DNA of 64,000 bases. Source: JAIRNF01 sp031551125 (GTDB taxonomy: Bacteria > Bacteroidota > Bacteroidia > Bacteroidales > UBA932). The translations under genes and the position numbers were made by a program. Location: NCBI GenBank assembly GCA_031551125.1, contig JAVBOB010000007.1:111173-175172 (forward strand). The letters are read 5' to 3'. The notes under the pieces were generated by a model. The model saw only the letters and a program-made list of their open reading frames with translations, was not told the DNA's origin and searched no databases. Below are positions 52,901-61,459 of the stretch, in pieces; the first letter of the stretch is position 1, and each line of letters starts with the position of its first letter.

Positions 52901-55900
52901 TACGATGCCGAAAAGATTATTGAAACGGCTTGGGGGCATGTTCCTAAAGCGCAGTCGCTGGTATATACGTTTGATAATAACTACTCCGCACGCTCATTGC
53001 AGGACGTTGGTTTTGACGGTTTGAACGATGAGGCTGAACGTGAATTTTTTGAAACCAAATACGGTTATATCAGTACGCTGCAAGGATACCTTACAACAGA
53101 GGCTTTTCAGAAAATTCTTGCCGACCCGTCAAGCGATAACTACCGCTACTTTTTTGACAGCTACTATACACAGCATGAGTCCGGAATTTTAGACTGTTAC
53201 AGTGATTTCAACGGACCCGAAGGAAACTCGAAAGCCGCTGAACAAACAGGCGGAACGGGTACAATGGCTAATCCAAACCCTGATGTTGAGGATATCAATA
53301 AGGATAATACAATGAATGAAACGGAACGTTTCTACCAGTACCGTGTTCGTATTAATCCGCAAAATCTTGTGGTTGGACAAAACTTTATTGTTGACCGCCG
53401 TACGGTAACGGTAGAGAACGACAATGAGGGTACACCAACCGTTAATTGGTACTTGTTTAAGATTCCTATTACCGATTATGAAAAGACGCAGGGAGACATT
53501 AGCGACTTTAAGTCTATCCGCTTCATGCGTATGTTTATGACCGGATTTTCCGATACTACCTACATGCGTTTTGCCAGCTTAGATTTGGTACGTAGTGAGT
53601 GGAGAAAGTATAACTACTCAATGATTGAAGGACAGGAGGGGCTTGCACAACCGGAGCTGGCTAACGCCTTGTTTGATATATCTGTTGTAAACATTGAGGA
53701 AAACGCTAACCGTACACCTGTTAACTACGTGCTGCCTCCGGGTACAACAAGAGAAATTGATGCCAGTACCTACCAAGGTAACCAGCTGAACGAGCAATCC
53801 ATGCAGCTAAAGGTGGTAGCACTTGACGATGGTGAAGCGCGTGCAGCCTACAAATCATCACTATTTGATTTCCGTCGTTTCCGTCGCTTGCAAATGGATA
53901 TACATGCCGAGTCGGTAGAGTTTATGCCTACGCTTCACGATGGAGATGTTACGCTGTTTGTACGTCTTGGTAGCGATTATCGTAATAACTACTACGAATA
54001 TGAAATTCCGTTGGCGGTAACGCCTCCCGGTTCTTACACCGATAACCAGCGGACGATAGTATGGCCTGAAGAAAACTTATTGGATTTGGAGCTGGAAAAG
54101 CTTACGGATTTGAAGCTGGAGCGTAATCAGTACATCAAATACTCGGGCGGATCGGTAGGAACGGTTTACGAAAAGAACGATGGAGACCGTAGGATGCGTA
54201 TTGTGGGTAATCCGAACTTGGGCTCAATACGCAACGTTATGATTGGTATTCGTAATCCGGCCAAAACGGTACTGGGAAATGATGACGGGCAGGCAAAGTC
54301 GGCTATTGTGTGGGTTGACGAAATGCGCCTTACCGATGTTGATAATAAGAGCGGATGGGCGGCTAACGCGCGCGCTTCGGCAACGTTGGCAGACTTAGGT
54401 ACGGTTACTGTTTCCGGAAATATGAAGACGGCAGGTTTTGGTGGTATTGAATCACGTATTAATGACCGTATAAACTATGACAGCTACCAGTATGATATTA
54501 TTACCAACTTTGAGCTGGGTAAGTTCTTCCCTGATAAGCTGGGTGTTCATGTCCCGATGTTCTTCGGGTTCTCGGAATACTTTGAAACCCCGTTCTACAA
54601 CCCGTATGACCAAGATGTGAAGATGAGCCGTGCGTTGGATATGCTGGATAGCAAATCACAACAAGATTCATTGAAGAGCTTAACGCAAACATATACTCGC
54701 CGGAAAGCATTCAGCTTAAATAACGTAAGAATGGCTCCTAACGGGGGGGTACAACGCGTATTCGATATCTCGAATCTTTCGTTGAGCTACTCGTTCAGCG
54801 AATCGAGTATGCGGAATATGCGTACCGTTCAAAATTTGAAGAAAAACTTCAATGGCGGGCTGGCATACACATACAGCGTTCAAACAAAATATTTTGAACC
54901 ATTCAAAAAGATTGGTGGGGGAAAAGCCTTAGGACTTATACGTGACTTTAATATAGGGCTATACCCTAAACAGTTCAGCTTTACCACGGATATGAGCCGC
55001 TATTACGGAGCAGTACAAGTGCGTAATGTGGCATATCCGGATATTACCATTCCGGCTACCTATGCGAAGGATTTCTTATGGAATAGAAGCTATATCCTAT
55101 CGTGGGATTTAGCCCGTTCGTTGAACGTTAACTTCTCGGCATCCAACCTAGCGCGTATTGATGAGCCTGATGGCATGGTTAACCGCAAGGAAGACCCTAA
55201 TGGGTATAGACACTGGAGAGATTCTGTTTGGTCGAACATTACAAGCTTTGGGCGAAATGTAGAGTACAGACAGGAGCTTAACGCTACATGGCAGGTACCA
55301 CTGGGTAAAATACCCGCATTGAATTGGATTTCTCTATCAACATCGTATCGCGCAGGATATGAGTGGGTGGCTGCGCCTGTGATGCGTGAGGGCGAAACCT
55401 ACGATCCGGGTAATATCATAAGTAATAAGCAGAACTACATGATTGCGCCTACTCTTAACTTTACCCAGCTGTACAGTAAGTTTAGCTACCTGAGGTATGT
55501 TAACAACCGATTCAATACAGGGCAAAGAAAGGATTACGGAACGAAGGAGGTTACCTACCAAGCACCATTGGCAAACTTCTTTGCTAAGCGTAAGCGTATT
55601 ATTAAACATGGTTTACGTACGGAAGATGTAACCATTAAAGTTTACGGTTCGGATAATGCATTGTTAAGCCCGCAAACACGTGTAGTTGATAAAAATAATG
55701 TAGAAGTTACGTTTGACGAAAATGTAACCAGGGCAAAGGTTGTAGTAGTTGGACAAGTGCCTAAGCCGCAAAGTCCTCTTGAGTTTACGGGCGAGCTACT
55801 GTTGCGTATGGCAATGTCTGTTCAAAATATTGGCTTAACTTATGAAGAGGATAACAGCTCCACCTTACCGGGCTTTAAACCGGGTAGCGTTATCTTTGGA

Positions 55901-57190
55901 CAATCGAACTATAACGGAAGTCAGGCGCCGGGCCTAGGCTTTGTATTTGGTAAGCAAGACCACAATTTCGTAAACGAGGCTCGCAATAAAGGTTGGTTAA
56001 CGCAAGATCCCACCTTTATATCTCCCTATATCATGTCGCATACGCAGCGTATTACGGGTCGTGCCGATTTGGAAGTGATAAGAGATTTGAAGATTAACCT
56101 TGTTGCATCCAGAACGTACAACACCAACGAAACCATGTACAGCGTGGTGAATCCGAACGGAGAAATGCAGGCCATGGGGCGTTTCAGCATTTCAATTATC
56201 AGCATTGGGTCGGCCTTTGAAAGTCCGAATGCAGATAACGAGTATAGGTCTAAATCATACCAATCGTTCTTGAATAAACGACCTGAGGTAGCATGGCTGT
56301 ACGCAAATAATCGGGCGGCTAACCACTATTCTCAAGCCTATAATCCCGGAACAGGAGCTTACCCCGATGGTTATGGTGAGTATAACCCTGATGTACTTAG
56401 AGGCTCGTTTTTAGCTGCCTACGCCGGAAAATCAGTTAGCAAGGGTTTGTTTGACAACTTCCCGTCTATTCCGCTGCCAAACTGGAATATCAGCTATACG
56501 GGTTTATCACGTATTCCTGCGTTACAGAAAATATTCCGTAGCGCCAACATCCAGCATAGCTATACGTCAACTTATAACATCAGTACGTTCTCGCTTAACA
56601 GCCTGTACACTCCGGAAGGTGACGGATTCAGCTATGTGAGAAATACGCTGAGTGACTTTATTCCTGAGCGTGATTTGACGAATATTTCTATCGACGAATC
56701 GCTAAGTCCTTTGCTACAGGTTGACCTTAGCTTTCAAAATAACCTGATGCTGAACCTTGGTACAAATCGTATAAGAAGGGTGGCATTGAGCCTATCGAAC
56801 AACCAAATTACGGAAATGCGAAACAAGGAGTATATAGTTGGTGCCGGATTCTTGTTCAACAATGTGCCGCTGTTGTTTAATATAGACAGAAGAAGTTCGG
56901 CAAGAACAACAACAAAGCTTGCGTTAAAAGCAGACTTTATGTATCGTGATGAGCTGAATATTATACGTAGGTTGGATGAATCGACCACGGCGGGTGATGT
57001 TAATGCCCGTAGCCAAATAGCCGATGGACGAAACGTAATGTCTATTAAGTTTACTGCCGACTATACGATAAGCGACAAGGTGAACATGCGGTTGTTCTTT
57101 GACCGTATGCTTACCAAACCATACGTATCGGCCATAGGTACTACAAATACCAACTTTGGGATTAGCGTAAAAGTGATGTTCACACAGTAA
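49949..57190 (+). CDS. sprA: SprA (Sov), outer-membrane translocon of the type IX secretion system
   Basis: 2413 aa, the size expected for SprA (about 2300-2500). Signal peptide (MLKKGCLLLTVILFLCFSEGLAQ), then the SprA N-terminal motif region (IPTIRVNNEAFGTIFGGNEISINPQG and FDFDAKLQFNVTGKIGERLKLNFNYNTDATFDFEQEIKLEYTG), repeated extracellular modules (PPPYPEDAANSLF, FVDDFDGTQTAMDL), and a long beta-strand-rich C-terminal half ending ISVKVMFTQ. SprA forms a 36-strand barrel that exports proteins with T9SS C-terminal signals and SprB-type adhesins. No other T9SS gene (gldKLMN, porV, porU) or T9SS cargo domain is visible in the window. Codons are like those of neighbours; no frameshift. Confidence 0.96.
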   Translation: MLKKGCLLLTVILFLCFSEGLAQMLSTGSTWYNPMLEEVVELDPNTGSYFFYKLQGGKKEAIPYKILSQEEFNKFQQQEAIRKGWIEKRSSATSAQRGAQGGIIPTIRVNNEAFGTIFGGNEISINPQGSAEVIFGVNSTKTDNPMIPTQFRRSTGFDFDAKLQFNVTGKIGERLKLNFNYNTDATFDFEQEIKLEYTGDEDDIIQKIEAGNVSFPLSGTLITGSQSLFGIKTELKFGKLSFTGLVSQQRSQSKEILVQGGAQSRNFELQIDSYDANRHFFLSQVFHDNYDKSLRNLPLIQSGINITKVEVWVTNKTNRFDDSRSIVAFTDLGEPTVLQDPTLGIGVPPPYPEDAANSLFTTKVNKDDIRNINNVTSYLTGLGYEGARNYEKLENARKLQLGTDYTVNAELGYISLSSALNYDEVLAVAFEYTVNGITKKVGELSTDGVISPNALSVKLLKGTNQSPSLVLWRLMMKNVYSLDAYQLSKENFVLDVYYEDSQAGTELPYISEGNISNKPLIQVLNLDNLNSQNDPHPDGVFDFVNNVTVIASQGAIIFPAVEPFGSYLASKIGNPAIASKYVYQELYDSTLTKAREVAEKNKFKLMGSYQSEIASEIYLNAVNIPEGSVIVTAGSMKLVENVDYIVNYTMGTVRIINPGYLESSVPIKVSVEDRGLFNIIQKTMYGAHMNYQVNKDFNIGATFLGLHERPLTTKASFGNDPMSNMMWGVNASYRTESRWLTKMVDKLPFIETKAPSTISVDAEFAQLIPGQSSSVSGKTFVDDFDGTQTAMDLRSVLAWNLASTPQGMFAEAMNSNDIKYGFRRSKFAWYSVSIDFLRSTQATPSYIRSNPTKYRNNHFVREISVKEIYPNRDIITGSPTYIPTLSWAFYPTVRGPYNYQTSFGKINTDGLFTNPKEQWGGIMRSLPETDFETANYEYIEFWLMDPFVYNPNAEGGDLYINLGDVSEDILKDGYKQYENGLPYPYDAEKIIETAWGHVPKAQSLVYTFDNNYSARSLQDVGFDGLNDEAEREFFETKYGYISTLQGYLTTEAFQKILADPSSDNYRYFFDSYYTQHESGILDCYSDFNGPEGNSKAAEQTGGTGTMANPNPDVEDINKDNTMNETERFYQYRVRINPQNLVVGQNFIVDRRTVTVENDNEGTPTVNWYLFKIPITDYEKTQGDISDFKSIRFMRMFMTGFSDTTYMRFASLDLVRSEWRKYNYSMIEGQEGLAQPELANALFDISVVNIEENANRTPVNYVLPPGTTREIDASTYQGNQLNEQSMQLKVVALDDGEARAAYKSSLFDFRRFRRLQMDIHAESVEFMPTLHDGDVTLFVRLGSDYRNNYYEYEIPLAVTPPGSYTDNQRTIVWPEENLLDLELEKLTDLKLERNQYIKYSGGSVGTVYEKNDGDRRMRIVGNPNLGSIRNVMIGIRNPAKTVLGNDDGQAKSAIVWVDEMRLTDVDNKSGWAANARASATLADLGTVTVSGNMKTAGFGGIESRINDRINYDSYQYDIITNFELGKFFPDKLGVHVPMFFGFSEYFETPFYNPYDQDVKMSRALDMLDSKSQQDSLKSLTQTYTRRKAFSLNNVRMAPNGGVQRVFDISNLSLSYSFSESSMRNMRTVQNLKKNFNGGLAYTYSVQTKYFEPFKKIGGGKALGLIRDFNIGLYPKQFSFTTDMSRYYGAVQVRNVAYPDITIPATYAKDFLWNRSYILSWDLARSLNVNFSASNLARIDEPDGMVNRKEDPNGYRHWRDSVWSNITSFGRNVEYRQELNATWQVPLGKIPALNWISLSTSYRAGYEWVAAPVMREGETYDPGNIISNKQNYMIAPTLNFTQLYSKFSYLRYVNNRFNTGQRKDYGTKEVTYQAPLANFFAKRKRIIKHGLRTEDVTIKVYGSDNALLSPQTRVVDKNNVEVTFDENVTRAKVVVVGQVPKPQSPLEFTGELLLRMAMSVQNIGLTYEEDNSSTLPGFKPGSVIFGQSNYNGSQAPGLGFVFGKQDHNFVNEARNKGWLTQDPTFISPYIMSHTQRITGRADLEVIRDLKINLVASRTYNTNETMYSVVNPNGEMQAMGRFSISIISIGSAFESPNADNEYRSKSYQSFLNKRPEVAWLYANNRAANHYSQAYNPGTGAYPDGYGEYNPDVLRGSFLAAYAGKSVSKGLFDNFPSIPLPNWNISYTGLSRIPALQKIFRSANIQHSYTSTYNISTFSLNSLYTPEGDGFSYVRNTLSDFIPERDLTNISIDESLSPLLQVDLSFQNNLMLNLGTNRIRRVALSLSNNQITEMRNKEYIVGAGFLFNNVPLLFNIDRRSSARTTTKLALKADFMYRDELNIIRRLDESTTAGDVNARSQIADGRNVMSIKFTADYTISDKVNMRLFFDRMLTKPYVSAIGTTNTNFGISVKVMFTQ

Positions 57191-57267
57191 ATTTGTACAA
57201 TCAGCAAAAAACATGTAGGTTTGCGTAAAATTCAGACAAGTAACTAAAACTAAAAATAGTATAGAAA

Positions 57268-57645
57268 ATGAACACTCCATCAAATCTTAAGTATTCAAAA
57301 GACCACGAGTGGGTTCGTGTTGAAGGCAACGTTGCTGTTATTGGTATTACTGATTTTGCTCAAGGCCAGCTGGGCGATGTTGTTTTTGTTGACATTCAAA
57401 CCGAAGGAGAAACGCTTTCACAAGGTGAGGTATTTGGCGCTATTGAGGCTGTTAAGACCGTATCTGATGCGTTGATGCCTGTTTCAGGTAAAATTATCGA
57501 AGTTAACCCTGATATTGAAGGGGCACCCGATTCAGTTAATAAAGACCCGTATGGAGCAGGTTGGATGATAAAGGTAGAAATGAGCAACCCTTCCGAGGTT
57601 GACGGTTTGATGACTGCGGAACAATATAACGCTATTGCGCAGTAA
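57268..57645 (+). CDS. gcvH: glycine cleavage system H protein
   Basis: 125 aa lipoyl carrier of the glycine cleavage complex. Lipoylated Lys63 lies in GAIEAVKTVSDALMPVSG; the flanking HEWVRVEGNVAVIGITDFAQGQLGDVVFVD and the C-terminal YGAGWMIKVEMSNPSEVDGLM are the hallmark beta-sandwich. gcvP and gcvT are not in the window. It starts 77 bases after sprA and ends at a strong terminator, so ruvA-sprA-gcvH may be read together. Confidence 0.97.
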   Translation: MNTPSNLKYSKDHEWVRVEGNVAVIGITDFAQGQLGDVVFVDIQTEGETLSQGEVFGAIEAVKTVSDALMPVSGKIIEVNPDIEGAPDSVNKDPYGAGWMIKVEMSNPSEVDGLMTAEQYNAIAQ

Positions 57646-57665
57646 TTTGCTATTAGCTATTTCAT

Positions 57666-57702
57666 AAAAAGAAGGCCGGAATTATTTCTTGGCCTTCTTT
57701 TT
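57666..57702 (+). terminator. rho-independent terminator after gcvH
   Basis: AAAAAGAAGGCC ... GGCCTTCTTTTT with inner GGAA/TTCT pairing around TTA. Confidence 0.9.
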
Positions 57703-57757
57703 GCATGTGTAATATTGATTTATTGAAAATATGTGTGTAAGCAAACATAAAAATGTG

Positions 57758-57765
57758 TATATTTG
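57758..57765 (+). promoter_or_regulatory. -7 promoter element before the YD-repeat-like gene
   Basis: TATATTTG matches TAnnTTTG, 48 bases before ATG 57814. It argues against the TTG-initiated frame at 57781. Confidence 0.6.
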
Positions 57766-57813
57766 TAAACTAGCACAGGTTTGTTGACTCATAAAAATTT
57801 AAACCAACTTAAT

Positions 57814-58686
57814 ATGAGACGAACTTTAATTTCTTTATTTACAGTTTTAACAGCCTTTCTTTACACAAATGTAAAGGCCCAAAGCTGGAATGATGTGACA
57901 CTCCTTACTAAAGGTGACGTACGGAACACCTACGATGTGAGCGGCAAGGTGAAAAATATTCAGGAGATAACCTATCGGGCTACTGAAAAATTTGGAGTAA
58001 TTGAGAAGGGAGATGTTCTTAGCGTAAGCGAGTTAAAGTATAATACGCTGGGTAAAGTAGCCGAGAAGTGGACTACGTTATCAGACAGCTCTCACTATTT
58101 AAGCGCAAGCTACAAGTATGACGGAAACGGAAAGTGTATAGAAAGCGGTGAGTATAATAAAGATGGAGGCTTGATTCACAAGTACACCTACTCGTATGAG
58201 GGTAGTGCCGGAAATATTACCGACGTGAGTGAGTATAATAAAGATGGAAAACTGTATCATAAGTGGGTTTATCGCTACAGCCCCCTAGGTAGGCTTCTTG
58301 ATAAGTCGTACTACGAAGATGGACATTTGGTGGGTAGCTACACCTATAAGTTTAACTCACAAAATAATAAGGTTAGCGAGGAAGCTAAGCTCACAAACAA
58401 CGAAGTGGAGGGAAAAAAAGTTTTTACTTATGACAGTAAGGATAAATCCATTCGGGTAACCTATAGCACAAATAGCGAGCTGGAAAGGAATGCCTATTCG
58501 GCAGCGGAAAACTATGATAGTAAGGGAGAGCTTGTTGAGTTCTTTAAAGGCAGCGATATGTTGATTTATAAGTACACTTACGATAAGCAAGGTAACTGGA
58601 CAGAAAGAGTGGAATACACACAGAAGGAGGCAACCTACCTGCCGGTTCCTCAAATTGTAACGGTGAGAAAAATTTTATACTGGTAA
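57814..58686 (+). CDS. secreted YD-repeat-like protein, function unknown
   Basis: 290 aa from ATG 57814 (the frame opens 11 codons earlier, but the residues added precede a clean signal peptide MRRTLISLFTVLTAFLYTNVKAQ). The mature protein is a run of degenerate YD/RHS-like units: SYKYDGNGKCIESGEYNKDGG, YTYSYEGSAGNITDVSEYNKDG, VYRYSPLGRLLDKSYYEDG, YTYKFNSQNNKVSEEAKL and the final YTYDKQGNWTERVEYTQ, where the last YDxxGNWxxR is the best-conserved form. Secreted or outer-surface proteins of this type are widespread in Bacteroidota without known function. Own promoter and a shared bidirectional terminator. Confidence 0.7.
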   Translation: MRRTLISLFTVLTAFLYTNVKAQSWNDVTLLTKGDVRNTYDVSGKVKNIQEITYRATEKFGVIEKGDVLSVSELKYNTLGKVAEKWTTLSDSSHYLSASYKYDGNGKCIESGEYNKDGGLIHKYTYSYEGSAGNITDVSEYNKDGKLYHKWVYRYSPLGRLLDKSYYEDGHLVGSYTYKFNSQNNKVSEEAKLTNNEVEGKKVFTYDSKDKSIRVTYSTNSELERNAYSAAENYDSKGELVEFFKGSDMLIYKYTYDKQGNWTERVEYTQKEATYLPVPQIVTVRKILYW

Positions 58687-58708
58687 GCAATTTTTACCAC
58701 AAACATGT

Positions 58709-58751
58709 AAACAGAAACAGCGCTTAACTACTTTAAGCGCTGTTTCTGTTT
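58709..58751. terminator. bidirectional terminator
   Basis: Very strong stem AAACAGAAACAGCGCTTAA / TTAAGCGCTGTTTCTGTTT with a 5-base centre between two convergent genes; T-rich sequence flanks both sides. Confidence 0.9.
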
Positions 58752-58767
58752 GTGTGTGATAAAATGG

Positions 58768-59796
58768 TTATCCTGTTTTCCCAAAAATCCGATGCCAGTA
58801 GTTCTTAACCCTATCCTTATCAACCTTTCGATGAGGAGATGTTCTATCTAAGTTCAGCCTTCCGTTAGCATCTGTTTTCAGCTCCAGCTTAACTACCGCA
58901 TTGGTAACCGGAGCAGTACCATCAAAATCGAAGCTGGGAAATCGAAGATCGCAAAAGTAATCTTTCCCGCTATTGCTGTCCTTTGCAATGGCATAAAAGC
59001 CTTTTGAAAAACGTTTAAGTCGTTTAAGCTCCTTGTCGTTCTCATAAGCGTGAACCAGCTCCTCCTGTTTTGGGATATAGCTTATGGCAGAACGCTGCTT
59101 GCTGGTGGTTATATAAGACGTTTGCCAAAATCCCTTTCCGCTTTTGTCCTCAGCTAATACCATCCATGCAAAGTTGGTGAGTGGGAGAGGGGCGGCACGT
59201 ACACGGCCTACATCTTTTCCTTCGGCCACAAGCTGCTCCCGAATGTTGTGCTGTACGCTTAGCTTATTTGCGGCGGTAAATCCGAGGTAGCACGTTGACA
59301 TGGTAATGGCAGTAATTGCCAGCTTACGCCGCAGTATCGGCTTCCTTTTGAGTAAAAATATAGCAATGCAGGCAAGAAAAAACGGAAGGAAGAATAGTCC
59401 GTCAAAAATCCCAATGCTATCAAATACTACACGTGTATGGAACGGCCAAAATAGTGCAACGCTGTAGCTGTTGAAAATATCAATAAAGATGTGGGAGAAT
59501 AGACCACAGAACGCTAATAGCAGCCATCCTTTGTAGGTTGATTTATCTCCTTTATAAAGTCGGTTTAGCCAATGAGCGGAGAGAAAGGCTAGTAGCAAAC
59601 AAAACAGGATGGAGTGTGACATGCCTCGGTGAAAAAGCAAAGCGCTACCCGGCGAAAATAGCCAGGTAAAGCACACGTCAATATCCGGAAAAGATGCCAA
59701 TACGGCACCCCATAACCATGCTTTTCTTCCTTGCGTTTTACCAAGAACAACCTCTCCTATAGCCACTCCCATGGCCAGGTGTGTAAGTGAATCCAT
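58768..59796 (-). CDS. YdjM/DUF457-like membrane-bound metal-dependent hydrolase
   Basis: 342 aa. N-terminal MDSLTHLAMGVAIGEVVLG, VLASFPDID and FHRGMSHSILF are the metal-ligand motifs of the YdjM/DUF457 family; about five membrane helices (to ~180) follow, with WPFHTRVVFDSIGIFDGLF. The C-terminal ~160 residues form a soluble domain (e.g. FAWMVLAEDKSGKGFWQTSY, FYAIAKDSNSGKDYFCDLRF). In E. coli ydjM is LexA-controlled and its substrate is unknown; I see no LexA box here. Overlaps the longest frame of rlmD at its 5' end, but the true rlmD start (59925) leaves a 128-base divergent gap. Confidence 0.82.
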   Translation of the reverse strand: MDSLTHLAMGVAIGEVVLGKTQGRKAWLWGAVLASFPDIDVCFTWLFSPGSALLFHRGMSHSILFCLLLAFLSAHWLNRLYKGDKSTYKGWLLLAFCGLFSHIFIDIFNSYSVALFWPFHTRVVFDSIGIFDGLFFLPFFLACIAIFLLKRKPILRRKLAITAITMSTCYLGFTAANKLSVQHNIREQLVAEGKDVGRVRAAPLPLTNFAWMVLAEDKSGKGFWQTSYITTSKQRSAISYIPKQEELVHAYENDKELKRLKRFSKGFYAIAKDSNSGKDYFCDLRFPSFDFDGTAPVTNAVVKLELKTDANGRLNLDRTSPHRKVDKDRVKNYWHRIFGKTG

Positions 59797-59897
59797 TATA
59801 CCGGTTTAGAGCTGAAAATTTAGAGTTTATCATAGCGTTTATATATAACATCGTTCGCTTCATTGAGTTCGTTATAGCTGAAACGCTAAACTTAAAC

Positions 59898-59905
59898 TAT
59901 CTTTG
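59898..59905 (+). promoter_or_regulatory. -7 promoter element before rlmD
   Basis: TATCTTTG matches TAnnTTTG, 19 bases before ATG 59925; it supports that start over 59787. Confidence 0.6.
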
Positions 59906-59924
59906 TGCTGCAAATGTAGGTTAT

Positions 59925-61337
59925 ATGGCTCGAAAAAAGTTAGATTTATTACTAAAAAATGTTGAGATAAGTGGTTTAGCCGCCGAAGGAAAATCGCTTG
60001 CCCGTACTGGCGATGGTATGGTGGTATTTGTTCCGTATGCTGCTCCCGGAAGTGTTGTGGATATTCGTGTAACGCGAAAACAGCGTAACTTTATGGAGGG
60101 AACGGTTGATAGAGTGGTGAAGCCTTCACCTCGGGAAGTCGAGCCCTTTTGTGAGCACTTTGGTACTTGCGGTGGTTGCAAGTGGCAAAATATTCCCTAT
60201 TCCGAACAGCTAAGCTATAAGCAGCAGCAGGTGGTAGAGCAGCTGGAGCGTATAGGTAAACAAACAAATATTCCGCTTCAACCCATACTGGCATCACCAA
60301 ATACAACGGCATACCGGAATAAGCTGGAGTTTACCTTTTCCTGCAAGCGGTGGATTACCAAAGAAGAGGTAGCAAGTGGTGCTGCTATTGAGGATAGTAA
60401 TGCTTTAGGCTTTCATATACCGGGTTTGTTTGACAAAGTACTGGATATAAACCGTTGTTACCTGCAACCCGAACCATCGAATAGCATTAGGTTGGCAGTA
60501 AAAAAGTATTGTATAGACAACAGGCTGGATTTTTTCGATATTCGTAATAAAACAGGTTTTTTACGTAACCTTATTGTTCGAACCGGTACTACCGGAGAAA
60601 CAATGGTGGTGGTAGTTTTCTTTTATGATGACAGCGAAAAGCGAGAGGGCCTTCTCAGCTTCATTGCATCCACCTTTCCACAGCTTACATCTGTTATGTA
60701 TGTTATCAACGCTAAGCAGAATGATAGTATTAGCGACCAAACAGTTGTACGGTATAAAGGAAAAGATTTTATTACAGAAGAAATGGAGGGGCTAAAGTTT
60801 CGTATTGGCCCTAAATCTTTCTACCAAACCAATCCCGAGCAAGCATTACGACTTTATCAGGTTGTAAGAGATTATGCCGAGCTGAGTGGTAACGAGCTGT
60901 TATATGATCTTTATACCGGAACCGGAACCATTGCTCTTTTCCTTGCTCGCCAATGCCGGAAGGTGGTGGGCATAGAATATGTTGACGATGCTATTGCGGA
61001 TGCTAAGATAAATGCCGCAGTGAATAGCATTGACAGCTGTGCATTTTATGCCGGAGATATGAAAGATGTACTAACGGCCGATTTTGTTGCAGCCAATGGA
61101 GAGCCCGATGTTGTAGTTGTTGACCCCCCACGTGCAGGTATGCACCCTGATGTAGTGCAAACCTTGCTAAATATGGCTTCTGAACGTATAGTGTACGTAA
61201 GCTGCAATCCGGCAACACAGGCGCGTGATTTGCTGCTGCTTTCTGAGCGTTACACGCTGGTAAAATCTCAACCGGTTGACATGTTTCCGCATACTCACCA
61301 CGTGGAGAACGTAATTTTGCTTAAAAAGAAAATGTGA
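59925..61337 (+). CDS. rlmD: 23S rRNA (uracil-C5)-methyltransferase
   Basis: 470 aa of the TrmA/RlmCD family. N-terminal TRAM domain (LLLKNVEISGLAAEGKSLART...PGSVVDIRVTRKQRNFMEG), Fe-S cysteines Cys76-x5-Cys82-x2-Cys85 (PFCEHFGTCGGCKW), SAM-binding YDLYTGTGTIALFLARQC, catalytic-site blocks VDPPRAGMHPDV and YVSCNPATQARDL (nucleophilic Cys in the SCNP) and the HTHHVENV ending. RlmD makes m5U1939 and RlmC m5U747; Bacteroidota often have one or two homologues, so the exact uridine is not certain. Start at ATG 59925 leaves a normal N-terminus (MARKKLDLLL). Family certain. Confidence 0.92.
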   Translation: MARKKLDLLLKNVEISGLAAEGKSLARTGDGMVVFVPYAAPGSVVDIRVTRKQRNFMEGTVDRVVKPSPREVEPFCEHFGTCGGCKWQNIPYSEQLSYKQQQVVEQLERIGKQTNIPLQPILASPNTTAYRNKLEFTFSCKRWITKEEVASGAAIEDSNALGFHIPGLFDKVLDINRCYLQPEPSNSIRLAVKKYCIDNRLDFFDIRNKTGFLRNLIVRTGTTGETMVVVVFFYDDSEKREGLLSFIASTFPQLTSVMYVINAKQNDSISDQTVVRYKGKDFITEEMEGLKFRIGPKSFYQTNPEQALRLYQVVRDYAELSGNELLYDLYTGTGTIALFLARQCRKVVGIEYVDDAIADAKINAAVNSIDSCAFYAGDMKDVLTADFVAANGEPDVVVVDPPRAGMHPDVVQTLLNMASERIVYVSCNPATQARDLLLLSERYTLVKSQPVDMFPHTHHVENVILLKKKM

Positions 61338-61406
61338 GTTATTGCTAACAGAATGCAATAAAATAGATATGTTTTGCAACAATATGAAATTATAGCTGTA
61401 AAACAT

Positions 61407-61437
61407 TTTGCAGTTCGTAAAAAACGCTCTACTTTTA
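61407..61437 (+). promoter_or_regulatory. promoter of the cysteine synthase gene (-33/-7)
   Basis: TTTG, exactly 19 bases, TACTTTTA: one mismatch from the consensus. The ATG is 22 bases downstream. Confidence 0.75.
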
Positions 61438-61459
61438 CATCATAAAAACAATAATCACC

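Noticed and set aside
57781..57813. TTG start for the YD-repeat-like protein
   Set aside because: Only 16 bases after the -7 box and it would place 11 residues before a clean signal peptide.
59787..59924. Longer RlmD N-terminus
   Set aside because: Overlaps the divergent YdjM-like gene and the -7 box; family members start at the MARKK-like position.
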